From: Betaproteobacteria bacterium SCN1
GTDB lineage: Bacteria > Pseudomonadota > Gammaproteobacteria > Burkholderiales > Thiobacillaceae
Direction: 5' to 3'
DNA length: 64,000 bases
Assembly: GCA_008923315.1 (NCBI GenBank)
Contig: WBSF01000002.1
Location: forward strand, 62,001 to 126,000
Position numbers and translations under genes: made by a program. How positions within the stretch are numbered: position 1 is the first letter of the stretch; each line of letters begins with the position of its first letter. Positions 54,441 to 64,000 of the stretch are shown here, piece after piece. The notes beneath the pieces were generated by a model that saw nothing but the letters and a program-made list of their open reading frames with translations, did not search any database and was not told where the DNA came from.

Positions 54441-57182
54441 TTATCCCAGACGATCGTGCTGGGCTTCCATCTTCTGCAGCATGGTGCCGAAATCCGCGAG
54501 TCGGGCCCGTTCTTGCGCGACAACCGTGGCCGGTGCCTTGTCGACGAAACTCGCATTGGCGAGTTTGGCTTCGGCTTTTCTGATTTCAGCCTGCAATCGA
54601 GCAATTTCCTTTTCGAGCCGTATGCGTTCGGCTTCTCTGTCAATTTCAACGACCAGCATCAGGCGCATCTCGCCGACCAGGGCGACGGGGGCGTCTGCGT
54701 CTTCCAGACGGGATACGGCCTCGACACCGGAGAGCTTGGCAAGCGACTGGATGTAAGGTGCGAGTGCCTCGACGAGCCTGGCATCGCCTTCGACGATGAG
54801 CGGGACACGTTGCGCGGGAGAAAGATTCATTTCACCGCGCAGGGTGCGACAGGCGCCGACCAGCGCTTTGAGGGTGGCGATGCGTGTTACTCCAGCTTCG
54901 TCGGCGGTGAAATCGTCCGGGCGCGGATAAGCGGCGAGCATGAGACTGTCGCCGGTCGCGCCCGCAAGCGGTGCGGCTTTCTGCCATAGTTCTTCGGTGA
55001 TGAACGGGACGATGGGGTGAGCCAGCCGCAAGGCGGATTCGAGCACGGTCGCGAGCGTGCGGCGCGTAGCGCGCTGCTGCGCGTCGGTGCCGCCGTTGAG
55101 CTGTACTTTCGCCAGTTCCAGATACCAGTCGCAGAATTCGTCCCAGACGAATTCATAGATCGCGCGCGCAGCCTGGTCGAAACGGTAGATCGCAAAACTT
55201 TCGCGTACGTCGACGACCGCCTGCCGCAGTCGTGTGACGATCCATTTGTCGGCATCGGAATACTCGAATGCCGCTTGCGTGCCGTCGAAGCCGAAGTCGT
55301 GGCCCTCGAGGTTCATCAGGGCGAAGCGCGTCGCATTCCATAGTTTGTTACAGAAATTGCGGTAACCCTCGCAGCGCTGCAGATCGAATTTAATGTCGCG
55401 GCCATGGGTGGCGAGGCTGGCGAACGTGAAACGCAGGGCGTCGGTTCCGAATGCGGCGATGCCTTCTGGAAATTCCTTGCGTGTGCGCTTTTCGATGGCT
55501 GGCGCCTGTTTCGGATCCATGAGGCCGCTGGTGCGCTTGGCAACCAGTGCATCGATGCCAATGCCGTCGATGAGATCGATGGGGTCGAGCACGTTGCCCT
55601 TCGATTTACTCATTTTCTGGCCTTCGGCGTCACGGACGAGGCCGGTGACGTAGACCTCGCGGAACGGCACCTTGCCGGTGAAGTGCAGTGACATCATCAC
55701 CATGCGGGCGACCCAGAAAAAGATGATGTCGAAACCGGTGACGAGCACCGAGGTCGGCAGATAACGTTCCAGTTCGGGCGTCCGATCGGGCCAGCCCAGG
55801 GTTGAGAACGGCCAGAGGGCGGACGAGAACCAGGTGTCGAGCACGTCGCTGTCCTGGATGAGCGGACGGCCGCCGGCCTGCTTGCAGGCCTCGGCCTCGT
55901 CGTGCGCGACGTAGAAATTGCCATCCTCGTCGTACCAGGCAGGGATACGGTGCCCCCACCAGAGCTGGCGCGAGACGCACCAGTCCTGGATGTTCTCCAG
56001 CCATTGGCGATAGGTGGTGGTCCAGTTTTCCGGCACGAACCGGAGTTCGCCGCTATCGACGACGGAAAGCGCGCGCTGGGCCAGGTTTTCCATGCTCATG
56101 AACCACTGGTCGGTGAGCATTGGCTCGATCACGACATTGGTGCGGTCGCCACGCGGGATCATGAGCTTGTGCGGCTTGGCCGAGACCAGCAGCTCCTGTG
56201 CCTGTAGTTCATCCAGCAGTTTCTGGCGTGCGGCGTAGCGGTCAAGGCCCTGGTATTCGGCAGGACAGACGTCGCTCATCTTCGCATCGGGCGTGAAGAC
56301 GCTGATGGCCACGAGTTTGTGACGCTGTCCGACCTGCCAGTCGTTGAAGTCGTGCGCGGGCGTGATCTTGACGACGCCGGTGCCGAACGCGGGGTCGACG
56401 TATTCGTCGGCGATGATGGGAATGCTGCGTTCGGCAATGGGCAGTCGCACTGTCTTGCCGATGAGGTGTGCGTAGCGTTCGTCGGCGGGGTGGACCGCGA
56501 CGGCGGTGTCGCCGAGCAGGGTCTCGGGACGGGTCGTGGCGACGGTCAGATGGCCCGAGCCGTCTTCGAGCGGGTAGCGGATGTCCCAGATGAAGCCGTC
56601 TTCTTCCTGCGAGACGACTTCCAGGTCGGATACGGCGGTCTGCAACACGGGGTCCCAGTTGACCAGACGTTTGCCGCGATAGATCAGGCCTTCACGATAC
56701 AGGCGTACGAATACTTCGGTAACCGCCTTCGACAGGCCGTCGTCCATGGTGAAGCGTTCGCGGCTCCAGTCCGGGCTGGTACCGAGCCGGCGCATCTGCC
56801 GGGTGATGGTCGAGCCGGAATGCGCTTTCCATTCCCAGACTTTTTCGAGGAATTTTTCGCGGCCGAGGTCGTGGCGCGAAACCTTCTGTGCGTCGAGCTG
56901 ACGTTCCACGACGATCTGGGTGGCGATACCGGCATGGTCGGTACCGGGTTGCCATAGGGTGTTGTCGCCGTCCATGCGGTGGAAACGGACCAGTGCATCC
57001 ATCAGCGTGTGCTGGAACGCGTGGCCCATGTGCAGTGTGCCGGTGACGTTGGGCGGCGGCAGCATGATGCAATAGGCCGGCGCACTGGCCGCATCGCCTG
57101 CCTTGAAGTAGCCGGCGCTTTCCCAGCGGGCGTACCAGTGTTTCTCGATCTCGGCGGGTTCGAAGGATTTGGCGAGTTCCAT
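54441..57182 (-). CDS. valS: Valine--tRNA ligase
   Basis: 913 residues from the ATG at 57182 ([21 protein letters not shown]). HIGH-type motif [15 protein letters not shown] and KMSKS motif [15 protein letters not shown] are present. CP1 editing domain lies between. The C-terminal coiled coil (about 850-910) is complete. Charges tRNA-Val. Ends 6 bases from the bidirectional terminator. Upstream lies the 147-residue unknown gene, 82 bases away. Confidence 0.96.
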   Translation of the reverse strand: MELAKSFEPAEIEKHWYARWESAGYFKAGDAASAPAYCIMLPPPNVTGTLHMGHAFQHTLMDALVRFHRMDGDNTLWQPGTDHAGIATQIVVERQLDAQKVSRHDLGREKFLEKVWEWKAHSGSTITRQMRRLGTSPDWSRERFTMDDGLSKAVTEVFVRLYREGLIYRGKRLVNWDPVLQTAVSDLEVVSQEEDGFIWDIRYPLEDGSGHLTVATTRPETLLGDTAVAVHPADERYAHLIGKTVRLPIAERSIPIIADEYVDPAFGTGVVKITPAHDFNDWQVGQRHKLVAISVFTPDAKMSDVCPAEYQGLDRYAARQKLLDELQAQELLVSAKPHKLMIPRGDRTNVVIEPMLTDQWFMSMENLAQRALSVVDSGELRFVPENWTTTYRQWLENIQDWCVSRQLWWGHRIPAWYDEDGNFYVAHDEAEACKQAGGRPLIQDSDVLDTWFSSALWPFSTLGWPDRTPELERYLPTSVLVTGFDIIFFWVARMVMMSLHFTGKVPFREVYVTGLVRDAEGQKMSKSKGNVLDPIDLIDGIGIDALVAKRTSGLMDPKQAPAIEKRTRKEFPEGIAAFGTDALRFTFASLATHGRDIKFDLQRCEGYRNFCNKLWNATRFALMNLEGHDFGFDGTQAAFEYSDADKWIVTRLRQAVVDVRESFAIYRFDQAARAIYEFVWDEFCDWYLELAKVQLNGGTDAQQRATRRTLATVLESALRLAHPIVPFITEELWQKAAPLAGATGDSLMLAAYPRPDDFTADEAGVTRIATLKALVGACRTLRGEMNLSPAQRVPLIVEGDARLVEALAPYIQSLAKLSGVEAVSRLEDADAPVALVGEMRLMLVVEIDREAERIRLEKEIARLQAEIRKAEAKLANASFVDKAPATVVAQERARLADFGTMLQKMEAQHDRLG

Positions 57183-57264
57183 GATGCGGGGGCAGGACAA
57201 CAAAACGCCGATTATCCCAGAAGGCGCGCGTTCTCGGACGGCGGTCCCCTATGTGCGGGAGCAA

Positions 57265-57708
57265 TTACTCGCGGGGCGGCTTCAGCGTGTCCGTCAGGGT
57301 GTCGCGCACGATCTCCCGTACATGGACGTCGAGTTGGGCAAGGAGGGCGGCGAGTGTCTGGTCGAGATTGCGGTGCAGTTCTGCGGCGATTCTTTGTTCG
57401 ACGATTTCAGTGAGGCGGGGAGCAAGCGCCTGCATCAGGCGATCCACAAGTGCGTCCTCGTCCCCCGGCCTGCCGGCATCCGGCGATAGGACAGGGCCCG
57501 GCCCTATCGCGGAGACGGCAGTATCCGGAGGCAGGCTGGCGGGCTCTTCGGGCGGCGAACCGCGTTCGATGACCTGGGTCAGCACCGGCAACCAGCCGGG
57601 TGCCGCGGACGGCGGGGTCTCCGGCGCCGGGGGCGGGTTCTTGGTCTCTCCTCGATGCCTTTTCAGCAGCGCATCCATCTTGTGCAGAAGCGGATCCTCG
57701 CTGCTCAC
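57265..57708 (-). CDS. Protein of unknown function downstream of holC
   Basis: 147 residues from a GTG at 57708, one base after the holC stop, with GGGAA upstream, so coupled to holC. Pro/Ala-rich first half, then a helical, charged half (DALVDRLMQALAPRLTEIVEQRI..REIVRDTLTDTL), likely coiled coil. No recognised family. Its place between holC and valS is typical of proteobacterial holC-hypothetical-valS runs. Confidence 0.62.
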   Translation of the reverse strand: MSSEDPLLHKMDALLKRHRGETKNPPPAPETPPSAAPGWLPVLTQVIERGSPPEEPASLPPDTAVSAIGPGPVLSPDAGRPGDEDALVDRLMQALAPRLTEIVEQRIAAELHRNLDQTLAALLAQLDVHVREIVRDTLTDTLKPPRE

Positions 57709-57709
57709 T

Positions 57710-58138
57710 TCAATTCCCGTGCGCGCGTAAATCGTGCGTTGTGAGGGCATAGCCGCGCGACTGGTAGAAGCGATAACGCTCGCGGCCGTGTGCCCGGCTT
57801 GTGTCGTCCAGTCCGACGATCTCGACCAGACGCTCGAAGCGTGCGAAGGCGGGGGGCTCCGTCTGGCCGAGGTTGATCATGACATCGGCCTGCGCCAGCG
57901 CATCGGCATGAATGCCGATCAGCACGGGCGTTTCGCCCGCCAGGGCATCGGTGTCACGACAGTGCGGTACGAAGCCCAGCGCCGGGGTCGTCCACAGCAG
58001 CCGGTCGATGCTGTCGGCGATGGCGGGGTCGGGCGCGTGGATCAGCACGCGTTTGCCCTGCGCGTGTGCCTTGGCCGCCACGCGCCGGGCAACGTCGAGC
58101 GGATTCACGGCAAAGGTATAGAACAGGATTTCGGTCAC
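57710..58138 (-). CDS. holC: DNA polymerase III subunit chi
   Basis: 142 residues from a GTG at 58138 (VTEILFYTFAVNPLDVA). Conserved KAHAQGKRVLIHAPDPA, LWT..LGFVPHC and LINLG-like segments match HolC. It links the clamp loader to SSB. The start is not ATG and no strong Shine-Dalgarno is visible. Follows pepA by 20 bases, the usual order pepA-holC-valS. Confidence 0.9.
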   Translation of the reverse strand: MTEILFYTFAVNPLDVARRVAAKAHAQGKRVLIHAPDPAIADSIDRLLWTTPALGFVPHCRDTDALAGETPVLIGIHADALAQADVMINLGQTEPPAFARFERLVEIVGLDDTSRAHGRERYRFYQSRGYALTTHDLRAHGN

Positions 58139-58158
58139 GTCGGTGCCGGTAGTCGAAT

Positions 58159-59673
58159 TCAGACCTTGTCTGCGCGATTCAGCAGAAAATGCATCAGGAG
58201 CCCGACCGGCCGGCCGGTCGAGCCCTTGTCCCGGCCGCCCTTGTAGGCCGTACCGGCGATGTCGAGATGCGCCCAGTGGTATTTCCGGGCAAACCGTGAC
58301 AGGAAGCAGGCGGCCGTGATCGAGCCACCCGGCCGGCCGCCGATGTTGGCCATGTCGGCGAGACTGCTTTTCAGCTGATCCTGGTAGTCGTCCCATAACG
58401 GCATGCGCCAGACGCGGTCCCAGGCGTCGTCGGCGGCGTGTTCGATCTCGCGGGCCAGCGGGTCATGGTTGGCGTACAGCGCGCTGGGGTGCGCACCGAG
58501 CGCGATCACGCAGGCGCCGGTCAGCGTGGCGAGGTCGACGACGGCCTCAGGTTCGAAGCGTTCGGCGTAGGTCAGCGCGTCGCACAGGATGAGGCGCCCC
58601 TCGGCGTCGGTGTTGAGGATTTCGATGGTCTGGCCGGACATCGAGGTGACGATGTCGCCCGGCTTGTTGGCGGTTGCGTTCGGCATGTTTTCGCACGAAG
58701 GGACGAGGCCGACGACGTTGAGCTTGAGGCCGAGCTCGCCGATGGCGCGGAACGCCCCGAGCACCGCGCCGCCACCGCTCATGTCGTAGTTCATCTCGTC
58801 CATTTCGGCGGGCGGTTTCAGCGAGATGCCGCCTGAATCGAAGGTGATGGCCTTGCCGACCAGCACGACGGGCTTTTCGCCCTTGGCGCCGCCTTCGTGT
58901 TTGAGCACGATGAAACGCGGCGGCTTGTCGCTGCCCTTGCCGACCGAGAGGAAGGAGCCCATGCCCAGTTTCTCGCAGGCGGCCTGGTCGAGTACTTCGC
59001 AGCCGAAGCGGTAGGTCTTCGCCAGTTTGCGCGCTTCGGTGGCGAGATACTCGGGCGTGCAGACGTTGGACGGCGTATTGCCGAGGTCCTTGGCGAGACC
59101 GATGCCGTGCGCGATGGCCAGGCCGCGCGCGAGGCCGATTTCGCCGAATTTGAGTTCGCCGCGGCGCGACACGGCGAATACCGCGCGCTTGAGCGGCCGG
59201 CGCGGTTCGCTGGTCTTGCTTTTCATGAGATCGAAGCGGTAGAGCGCTTCGTGCGCGGCGATTACGGCCTGTTCGATGTTCCAGGCGACGTCGCGCTTCT
59301 TCACGGGAATTTCGGACAGGGTGATCGTCGCTTCCATCGATCCGGTGTCGCGCAGGGTGCGGATCGCGCAGGCGATGGCGTCACGGTAGGCCTTTTCGTG
59401 GAAGTCGCGCTCCTTGCCCAGGCCGATCAGCAGCACGCGGTCTGCGAGAATATTGGGTACCCGGTGCAGCAGCAGGGTGCTGCCGGCCTTGCCGTCCATG
59501 TCACCGCCACGCAGGATATCCGACAGATAGCCGTCGCTCGTGCGGTCAATGTCGACGGCCGGTGCCGAGAGCTTGCGGCTCTCGAACACGCCGACGACGA
59601 CGCAGGCGGTGCGCTGCTTTTCGGGTGCCCCGCTTTTTATGCTAAATTCGAGATCGATTTCCTTGTTTTCCAT
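58159..59673 (-). CDS. pepA: Leucyl aminopeptidase (cytosol aminopeptidase, PepA)
   Basis: 504 residues from the ATG at 59673 (a TTG at 59685 is possible). The M17 signature NTDAEGRLIL lies in the C-terminal catalytic domain, with metal ligands in VGKAITFDSGG and MDEMNYDMSGGGAV. Length matches E. coli PepA (503). Cleaves N-terminal Leu and others, and PepA can also bind DNA. Divergent from lptF with about 125 bases between. Confidence 0.96.
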   Translation of the reverse strand: MENKEIDLEFSIKSGAPEKQRTACVVVGVFESRKLSAPAVDIDRTSDGYLSDILRGGDMDGKAGSTLLLHRVPNILADRVLLIGLGKERDFHEKAYRDAIACAIRTLRDTGSMEATITLSEIPVKKRDVAWNIEQAVIAAHEALYRFDLMKSKTSEPRRPLKRAVFAVSRRGELKFGEIGLARGLAIAHGIGLAKDLGNTPSNVCTPEYLATEARKLAKTYRFGCEVLDQAACEKLGMGSFLSVGKGSDKPPRFIVLKHEGGAKGEKPVVLVGKAITFDSGGISLKPPAEMDEMNYDMSGGGAVLGAFRAIGELGLKLNVVGLVPSCENMPNATANKPGDIVTSMSGQTIEILNTDAEGRLILCDALTYAERFEPEAVVDLATLTGACVIALGAHPSALYANHDPLAREIEHAADDAWDRVWRMPLWDDYQDQLKSSLADMANIGGRPGGSITAACFLSRFARKYHWAHLDIAGTAYKGGRDKGSTGRPVGLLMHFLLNRADKV

Positions 59674-59798
59674 GTCCGTGCTCAAAAAAGACCAATTTGC
59701 TGCGCGCGCGTCGGGCGCGGTGCTTCAGGCGATTATTGGCGCGGGCATGGCTGAATGTCAAAAGTCCACGTCCGCCCCCGCCCGGGGGCGCAGATAGC

Positions 59799-60878
59799 AT
59801 GCTGTATCGTCGTGCGCTGACCCGCGAAATGGGCCTGACCACCGGCGCGGTGCTCGCGGTGCTCGTATCGATTGCGCTGGTCATTCTCTTCATCCGTCTG
59901 CTGGGCGATGTCGCGCGGGGCGAGCTCGCCAACGAGGCGGTATTCGTGTTCCTCGGCTTTTCACTGCTGTATTTTCTGCCGGTCTTGATGACCATCGCGC
60001 TGTTCGCGGGCGTACTGATGCCGCTGTCCCGCATGTGGCGGGACAGCGAAATGGTGATCTGGTTCAACGCAGGCCTGTCGCTGACGCAGTGGATACGGCC
60101 GGTGATGACGTTTGCAGCGCCCTTTGCGCTGGTCATTCTTTTACTGACGCTGGTGCTCAATCCCTGGGTGCAGAGCAAAAAGAACGACTATAGACAGGAT
60201 CTGCAAAGCCGCAGCGACAGCGCGATGATCGTGCCGGGCATGTTCGCCGAATCCGGCGGAGGCGAGCGCGTCTATTATGTCGATTCGCTGAATCCCCTGA
60301 CGGGCGTGGTGCGCAACGTGTTCATGCAATCCCGTCTGGATGGCAAGCTGGGGCTCGTGGTCGCCAAGGAGGGCAACTATACGCAACTGGAGGACGGTTC
60401 GCGTTACTTGGTGTTCCACGAAGGCCGCCGTTACGAAGGCGTGCCTGGCCAGCTCGACTACCGGATCGTGCGTTTCACGCGTTACTGGATGCGACTCGAT
60501 CCTGCCGAGGTGCAGCCGCGGCAGACCAACGTCCGGCAGGTGTCGCCGATCGCGCTGCTCGACGACGACTCGCCGGCTGCCCGGGCCGAGCTGCTGTGGC
60601 GTCTGGGCGTGCCGCTGTCCGCGCTGGTGCTGGCTGCGATGGCCATTCCGCTCAGTTTCGTCAATACGCGGGCGCGCCGTTCCTACGGCCTGATCGTCGC
60701 ACTGCTGCTTTATTTCATTTACAACAACATGGTTTCGCTGGCTCAGGCCTGGGTCGGGCAGGGCCGGTTCGATCCATGGCTCGGTATGGCGGCTCCGCAT
60801 GCCGCGATGCTGCTTGCCGTGGTGGTCCTGTTTTATCTGCGCACCCAGGGGCGCTCGTTCCGGAGGCGGCGCGCATGA
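59799..60878 (+). CDS. lptF: LPS export ABC transporter permease LptF
   Basis: 359 residues with six membrane helices (three near each end) and a periplasmic beta-jellyroll (about 130-260). Starts MLYRRALTREM, typical of LptF. Works with LptG and LptB. A 7-bp hairpin (59773-59790, CGCCCCC/GGGGGCG) lies just before the ATG at 59799 and could cover a weak ribosome-binding site. The stop overlaps lptG (ATGA). Confidence 0.94.
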   Translation: MLYRRALTREMGLTTGAVLAVLVSIALVILFIRLLGDVARGELANEAVFVFLGFSLLYFLPVLMTIALFAGVLMPLSRMWRDSEMVIWFNAGLSLTQWIRPVMTFAAPFALVILLLTLVLNPWVQSKKNDYRQDLQSRSDSAMIVPGMFAESGGGERVYYVDSLNPLTGVVRNVFMQSRLDGKLGLVVAKEGNYTQLEDGSRYLVFHEGRRYEGVPGQLDYRIVRFTRYWMRLDPAEVQPRQTNVRQVSPIALLDDDSPAARAELLWRLGVPLSALVLAAMAIPLSFVNTRARRSYGLIVALLLYFIYNNMVSLAQAWVGQGRFDPWLGMAAPHAAMLLAVVVLFYLRTQGRSFRRRRA

Positions 60879-61948
60879 GCCTGCTGGCCCGTTATCTCGG
60901 CGCGCAGATCGTGACGGCCGCTGCGTTCGTGCTGCTGGCCCTGCTGGCACTGTTTGCCTTCTTCGACGTCATTCAGGAGATCGGCAGTCTGGGCCGCAAC
61001 AATTACGGTCTCGGCCAGATTTCGGTGGTGGTGCTGCTGAATGTGCCGGGTCATCTTTATGAGATTCTGCCCATCGCCGCACTGATCGGTACCCTGTTTG
61101 CGCTGTCGCGACTGGTTGCCAATTCCGAATATGCGGTCATGCGGGTGTCGGGCCTGTCGAGCTGGCGAATGGCGGCCTACTTCGGCGCCATCGGCGTACT
61201 GCTGGCCTTGCTGGCGCTGTTCCTCGGGGAATATGTCGCGCCCTGGTCCGAGCAGGCCGCGCAACGCTACAAACTGACGGTGACGCGTTCGGTCGTGGCG
61301 CAGCAATTCCGGTCCGGGCTCTGGGTCAAGGACGGGAATACCTTCGTCAACGTACGTGAAGTCATGCCCGACAACACCCTGCGGCAGATCGAGATCTACG
61401 GCTTCGGCACCGAAGGCCGTCTGGATTCGATTCGCGCTGCCGACGAGGCGGACTGGCAGGGCGGTCAGCGCTGGGAGCTGAAGCAGATACTCGAAACGCG
61501 CTTCTCGAACGAGGGCATACGTGCGGAGCGGCACGCCAGCCAGGAATGGCAGTCCGTGCTCACGCCCGACATTCTCAGCATTCTTCTGGTTGCGCCGGAG
61601 CAGATGTCGGCGCGCACGCTCTGGCGATACGTCGAGCACCTGCGCGAAAACGGCCAGAAGGCGACTCGCTACGAACTCGCACTGTGGTCGAAATTCCTCA
61701 ATCCCTTCGTGATTCCGATCATGATGCTGATCGCCGTGCCCTTCGCCGTCCAGGGGCCCCGCTCGGCCGGCGCCAGCAGCAAGCTTTTCTTCGGCATTCT
61801 GGCCGGCCTGGGATTCCATCTGCTCAGCCGGCTGTTCGGGCACCTCGGTCTCCTGAACGACTGGCCGCCGGCCATGGTGGTCAGCCTGCCGTTGCTGATT
61901 TTCCTTGCCCTTGCGCTGGGCGGCATCCGGTGGATGGACCGACGCTGA
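60875..61948 (+). CDS. lptG: LPS export ABC transporter permease LptG
   Basis: 357 residues with six membrane helices and a periplasmic jellyroll, paralogous to lptF. Starts MSLLARYLGAQIV. Forms the LptB2FG complex with lptB (11205-11927). Coupled to lptF by ATGA. The end overlaps the DUF455 gene's likely GTG start by 19 bases. Confidence 0.94.
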   Translation: MSLLARYLGAQIVTAAAFVLLALLALFAFFDVIQEIGSLGRNNYGLGQISVVVLLNVPGHLYEILPIAALIGTLFALSRLVANSEYAVMRVSGLSSWRMAAYFGAIGVLLALLALFLGEYVAPWSEQAAQRYKLTVTRSVVAQQFRSGLWVKDGNTFVNVREVMPDNTLRQIEIYGFGTEGRLDSIRAADEADWQGGQRWELKQILETRFSNEGIRAERHASQEWQSVLTPDILSILLVAPEQMSARTLWRYVEHLRENGQKATRYELALWSKFLNPFVIPIMMLIAVPFAVQGPRSAGASSKLFFGILAGLGFHLLSRLFGHLGLLNDWPPAMVVSLPLLIFLALALGGIRWMDRR

Positions 61949-62736
61949 ATCTGGCCGACCGGCTGGCGGCCTGTCTGCGGGCGGCCGATCCGGCAGACAA
62001 GCTGGCGTGCGTGCGCGCCTTGCATGCGGACTGGCGGGCAGGACGGGTCGATGCGGCCTGCGATGTGCCCCGCGATGCGATCGATACGCCCGGCCGGCCG
62101 CACCGGCCCGATCTGGTGTCGCCGCACCAGGTGCCGCGGCGCCGGCCCGACACGCCTGCGGGGCGGGCTGCGCTCGTCCACGCGCTGGCACATATCGAAT
62201 TCAATGCCATCAATCTTGCACTCGACGCGGCCCACCGTTTCGCGGGCATGCCGCGTGCCTACTATGACGACTGGCTCGGCGTCGCGGCGGAAGAGGCCCT
62301 GCATTTCGAATTGCTGAATGCACACATGGCCGCGATGGGGCACGGTTACGGCGATCTGCCCGGGCACAATGGTCTGTGGGACATGGCGCTCAAGACCGCA
62401 CATGATCCGCTGGTTCGCATGGCGCTGGTGCCGCGCGTGCTGGAAGCACGGGGTCTGGATGCGACGCCGCTGATCGTCGGCAAACTGCGCGCGGCGGGCG
62501 ACGGCCGGCTGATCGAAATACTCGCGCTCATCGAGCACGACGAAATCGGTCACGTGGCCATCGGCAGCCACTGGTACGGCTATTTGTGCGCGCAGCGCGG
62601 TCTGGAGGCCGATGCAACGTTTCGGCAACTGCTTGCCGACTACGATGCGCCGCCGCTGAGGCCGCCGTTCAATCTTGCCGCACGTCGCCGTGCCGGTTTC
62701 AGCGAAGGAGAGCTGGCCTGGCTGACAACGCTGTAA
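61930..62736 (+). CDS. DUF455 ferritin-like protein
   Basis: 268 residues from GTG at 61930 (overlapping lptG's last codons). A CTG at 61945 is an alternative. Four-helix ferritin-like pattern with acid/His motifs HIEFNAINLA, EEALHFELL and EHDEIGHVAIG, suggesting a dimetal site. Family role is unknown; some members are linked to tRNA modification by general family knowledge. It is convergent with the next minus-strand gene, 16 bases away. Confidence 0.85.
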   Translation: MDGPTLNLADRLAACLRAADPADKLACVRALHADWRAGRVDAACDVPRDAIDTPGRPHRPDLVSPHQVPRRRPDTPAGRAALVHALAHIEFNAINLALDAAHRFAGMPRAYYDDWLGVAAEEALHFELLNAHMAAMGHGYGDLPGHNGLWDMALKTAHDPLVRMALVPRVLEARGLDATPLIVGKLRAAGDGRLIEILALIEHDEIGHVAIGSHWYGYLCAQRGLEADATFRQLLADYDAPPLRPPFNLAARRRAGFSEGELAWLTTL

Positions 62737-62752
62737 GGTGCGTTGCGCGTGT

Positions 62753-63229
62753 TCAGAGCCCCAGCGGCGTAGCGGAAATCCGGACGGCGGCGCGTTGCCA
62801 CAAAGCCTCGAAAGTCTGGTGTAAACGTGTGGCGCGTCCCGGATCGTCCGGATGCATGATGCCGTGCAGCGCGGCCTTGTCCGCACGCAGCAATATGCCG
62901 TGCCGGTCGGCCAATGCGAACGCTTCGTCGGGCAAAGGCGTATCGGCTTCGGTCTGCCGGATTTCGAGTACATGCCCAAAATCGCGCAGCAGCCGCATGA
63001 GGCGTGGGCAGTCGCGTGTCAGATGGCGGGTGTCGTCGAACAGGCATTCGATGCGCCGTCCGCCGCCGGCTGCGCAAAACGCGCGCAGCACTGCATGACG
63101 ATCCGTGTCGTCGAGTGCCCAGGGCAAGGGCTCACGGTCGTACAGGCGGATCAGACGGTGCGCGCCGGCCAGCAGCGTGTCGAATGCGGCGCGGCCCTCG
63201 GCCGGAGTGTCGAAGGTTAGGGCATTCAT
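62753..63229 (-). CDS. Protein of unknown function next to roxA
   Basis: 158 residues from the ATG at 63229, which overlaps the roxA-like stop (ATGA). The sequence has RLIRLYDREPLPWALDD, ECLFDDTRHLTRDCPRLMRLL and HGILLRADK. It slightly resembles a phospholipase D-like fold with no HKD motif. No signal peptide. Function unknown; coupled to the oxygenase gene. Confidence 0.6.
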   Translation of the reverse strand: MNALTFDTPAEGRAAFDTLLAGAHRLIRLYDREPLPWALDDTDRHAVLRAFCAAGGGRRIECLFDDTRHLTRDCPRLMRLLRDFGHVLEIRQTEADTPLPDEAFALADRHGILLRADKAALHGIMHPDDPGRATRLHQTFEALWQRAAVRISATPLGL

Positions 63230-64000
63230 GGTGCGGCGATCTCCAGCCACCCCGCCGCATACCAGTCGTAAAGACAGCCGGGCAGAGGGTCTGGAGAGGC
63301 GGGCAGCTCGCGTGTATCCGCCAGTCGTTGCAAGGCGGCGGATTCTTCGGGTGACGCGTCAAGCGCTTCGCCATTGATGTAAAAACGCATGCCGATGAAC
63401 AGCAGGCGTGAGCGGCGGTCGAGCCGCACTCCCTGCCTGCCGGCCTGTCGTTTGAATGCGGCCGGCGTAAGCGGTGTCTCGGGGGGATCGAAGAATACGC
63501 TGGGTTTCGGTTCGGAGAGATACAGCCCCGCAAAGTCGGCGACCGTCTGCCGGTCCCATTTGATCCGCCCGATCATGCGCTCGATCTGCACCAGCATCGC
63601 GCGGCCGATTTCGCCGGGGTGACGCTGCGGGTGAAGGCCGGGGTCGGCGTAGCGCCCGTCCAGGGTCACGGTGTCCTGCAAATGCATCAGGAAAGCGTGC
63701 GCCAGTTCCTCGGCGGTGGGCGCGCGAAAGCCGATCGAGTAGGTCGTACAGGCATCGACGGCCACACCGTGGTGAGCGATCTGTGGCGGCAGGTATAGCA
63801 TGTCGCCCGCCTCCAGCACCCATTCCGTTTCCGGTTCGAACCGGCGCAGGATTCTGAGTGGCGCGTCCGCCAGGCAAGTGAGATCGGTCTGCGCGCCGAT
63901 CTGCCAGCGGCGGCGCCCGGGCCCCTGCAGCAGGAACACGTCGTAGGAGTCGAAGTGCGGCCCCACGCTGCCGCCAGGCGCGGCGTAGCTGACCATGAGA
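63226..64000 (-). CDS. roxA: RoxA/YcfD-like ribosomal oxygenase, 5' end outside window
   Basis: Partial: the gene continues past 64000, so the N-terminus is missing; 257 codons are visible. JmjC/cupin pattern: MVSYAAPGGSVGPHFDSYD (metal HxD), WQIGAQT, MLYLPPQIAHHG (second His). The C-terminal winged-helix-like part matches RoxA. It hydroxylates Arg of ribosomal protein L16 in E. coli using Fe(II) and 2-oxoglutarate. Overlap of 4 bases with the next gene. Confidence 0.85.
   Translation of the reverse strand, partial: LMVSYAAPGGSVGPHFDSYDVFLLQGPGRRRWQIGAQTDLTCLADAPLRILRRFEPETEWVLEAGDMLYLPPQIAHHGVAVDACTTYSIGFRAPTAEELAHAFLMHLQDTVTLDGRYADPGLHPQRHPGEIGRAMLVQIERMIGRIKWDRQTVADFAGLYLSEPKPSVFFDPPETPLTPAAFKRQAGRQGVRLDRRSRLLFIGMRFYINGEALDASPEESAALQRLADTRELPASPDPLPGCLYDWYAAGWLEIAAP

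Overview
The window is a gene-dense, GC-rich chromosomal segment. It fits a sulfur-oxidising betaproteobacterium, plausibly Thiobacillus-like or a relative in Nitrosomonadales/Rhodocyclales. The evidence is the gene order kdsD-kdsC-lptCAB-rpoN-hpf-ptsN-hprK-rapZ, the bacterial housekeeping genes (alaS, valS, pepA, lptFG), and a large set of lithotrophic sulfur genes. Taxonomy is inferred from gene content only. I saw no tRNA, rRNA, CRISPR array, prophage or transposase.

Layout. 1-4.1 kb: the end of purB, the redox chaperone cnoX, a lipoprotein cytochrome c, greB, tcdA and a YidB-like protein. 4.1-14.6 kb (minus strand): a long, tightly overlapped run from kdsD down to a small lipoprotein, covering Kdo synthesis, the Lpt transport bridge, sigma-54, ribosome hibernation, PTS-Ntr and HPr kinase regulation, ubiX and accessory genes. 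14.6-16.6 kb: a Kef-type antiporter.

16.6-31.6 kb: an MSHA/type IV-pilus-like locus. On the minus strand it runs response regulator, mshM, mshL, mshN, mshE, a 0.5-kb inverted-repeat module, mshG, mshI, mshJ, mshK and a prepilin. A membrane histidine kinase faces it. A second prepilin is transcribed divergently from the kinase and has a consensus-perfect sigma-54 promoter plus an IHF-like site. rpoN and an NtrC-family regulator are both in the window, so a PilS/PilR-like circuit is a reasonable hypothesis.

31.7-38.4 kb: an unrecognised 565-residue protein, alaS, and a DsbD-type reductase. 38.4-54.4 kb: a sulfur-oxidation island. It holds a periplasmic thioredoxin-like protein, soxXYZAB (no soxCD in the window), bepA, moaC, a TlpA-like protein, the cytoplasmic sulfite dehydrogenase soeABC, the sulfur-relay set rhodanese-tusA-dsrE2, and a FadL-type outer-membrane protein. 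Together these could oxidise thiosulfate by a truncated Sox pathway, relay sulfane sulfur through the cytoplasm and oxidise sulfite with SoeABC. The enzyme that turns persulfide into sulfite (rDsr or sHdr) is not in the window. Hairpins inside the sox operon and palindromes around soe and rhd suggest extra control. 54.4-64 kb: valS, holC, pepA, lptF/lptG, a DUF455 ferritin-like protein and the start-truncated gene of a RoxA-like ribosomal oxygenase.
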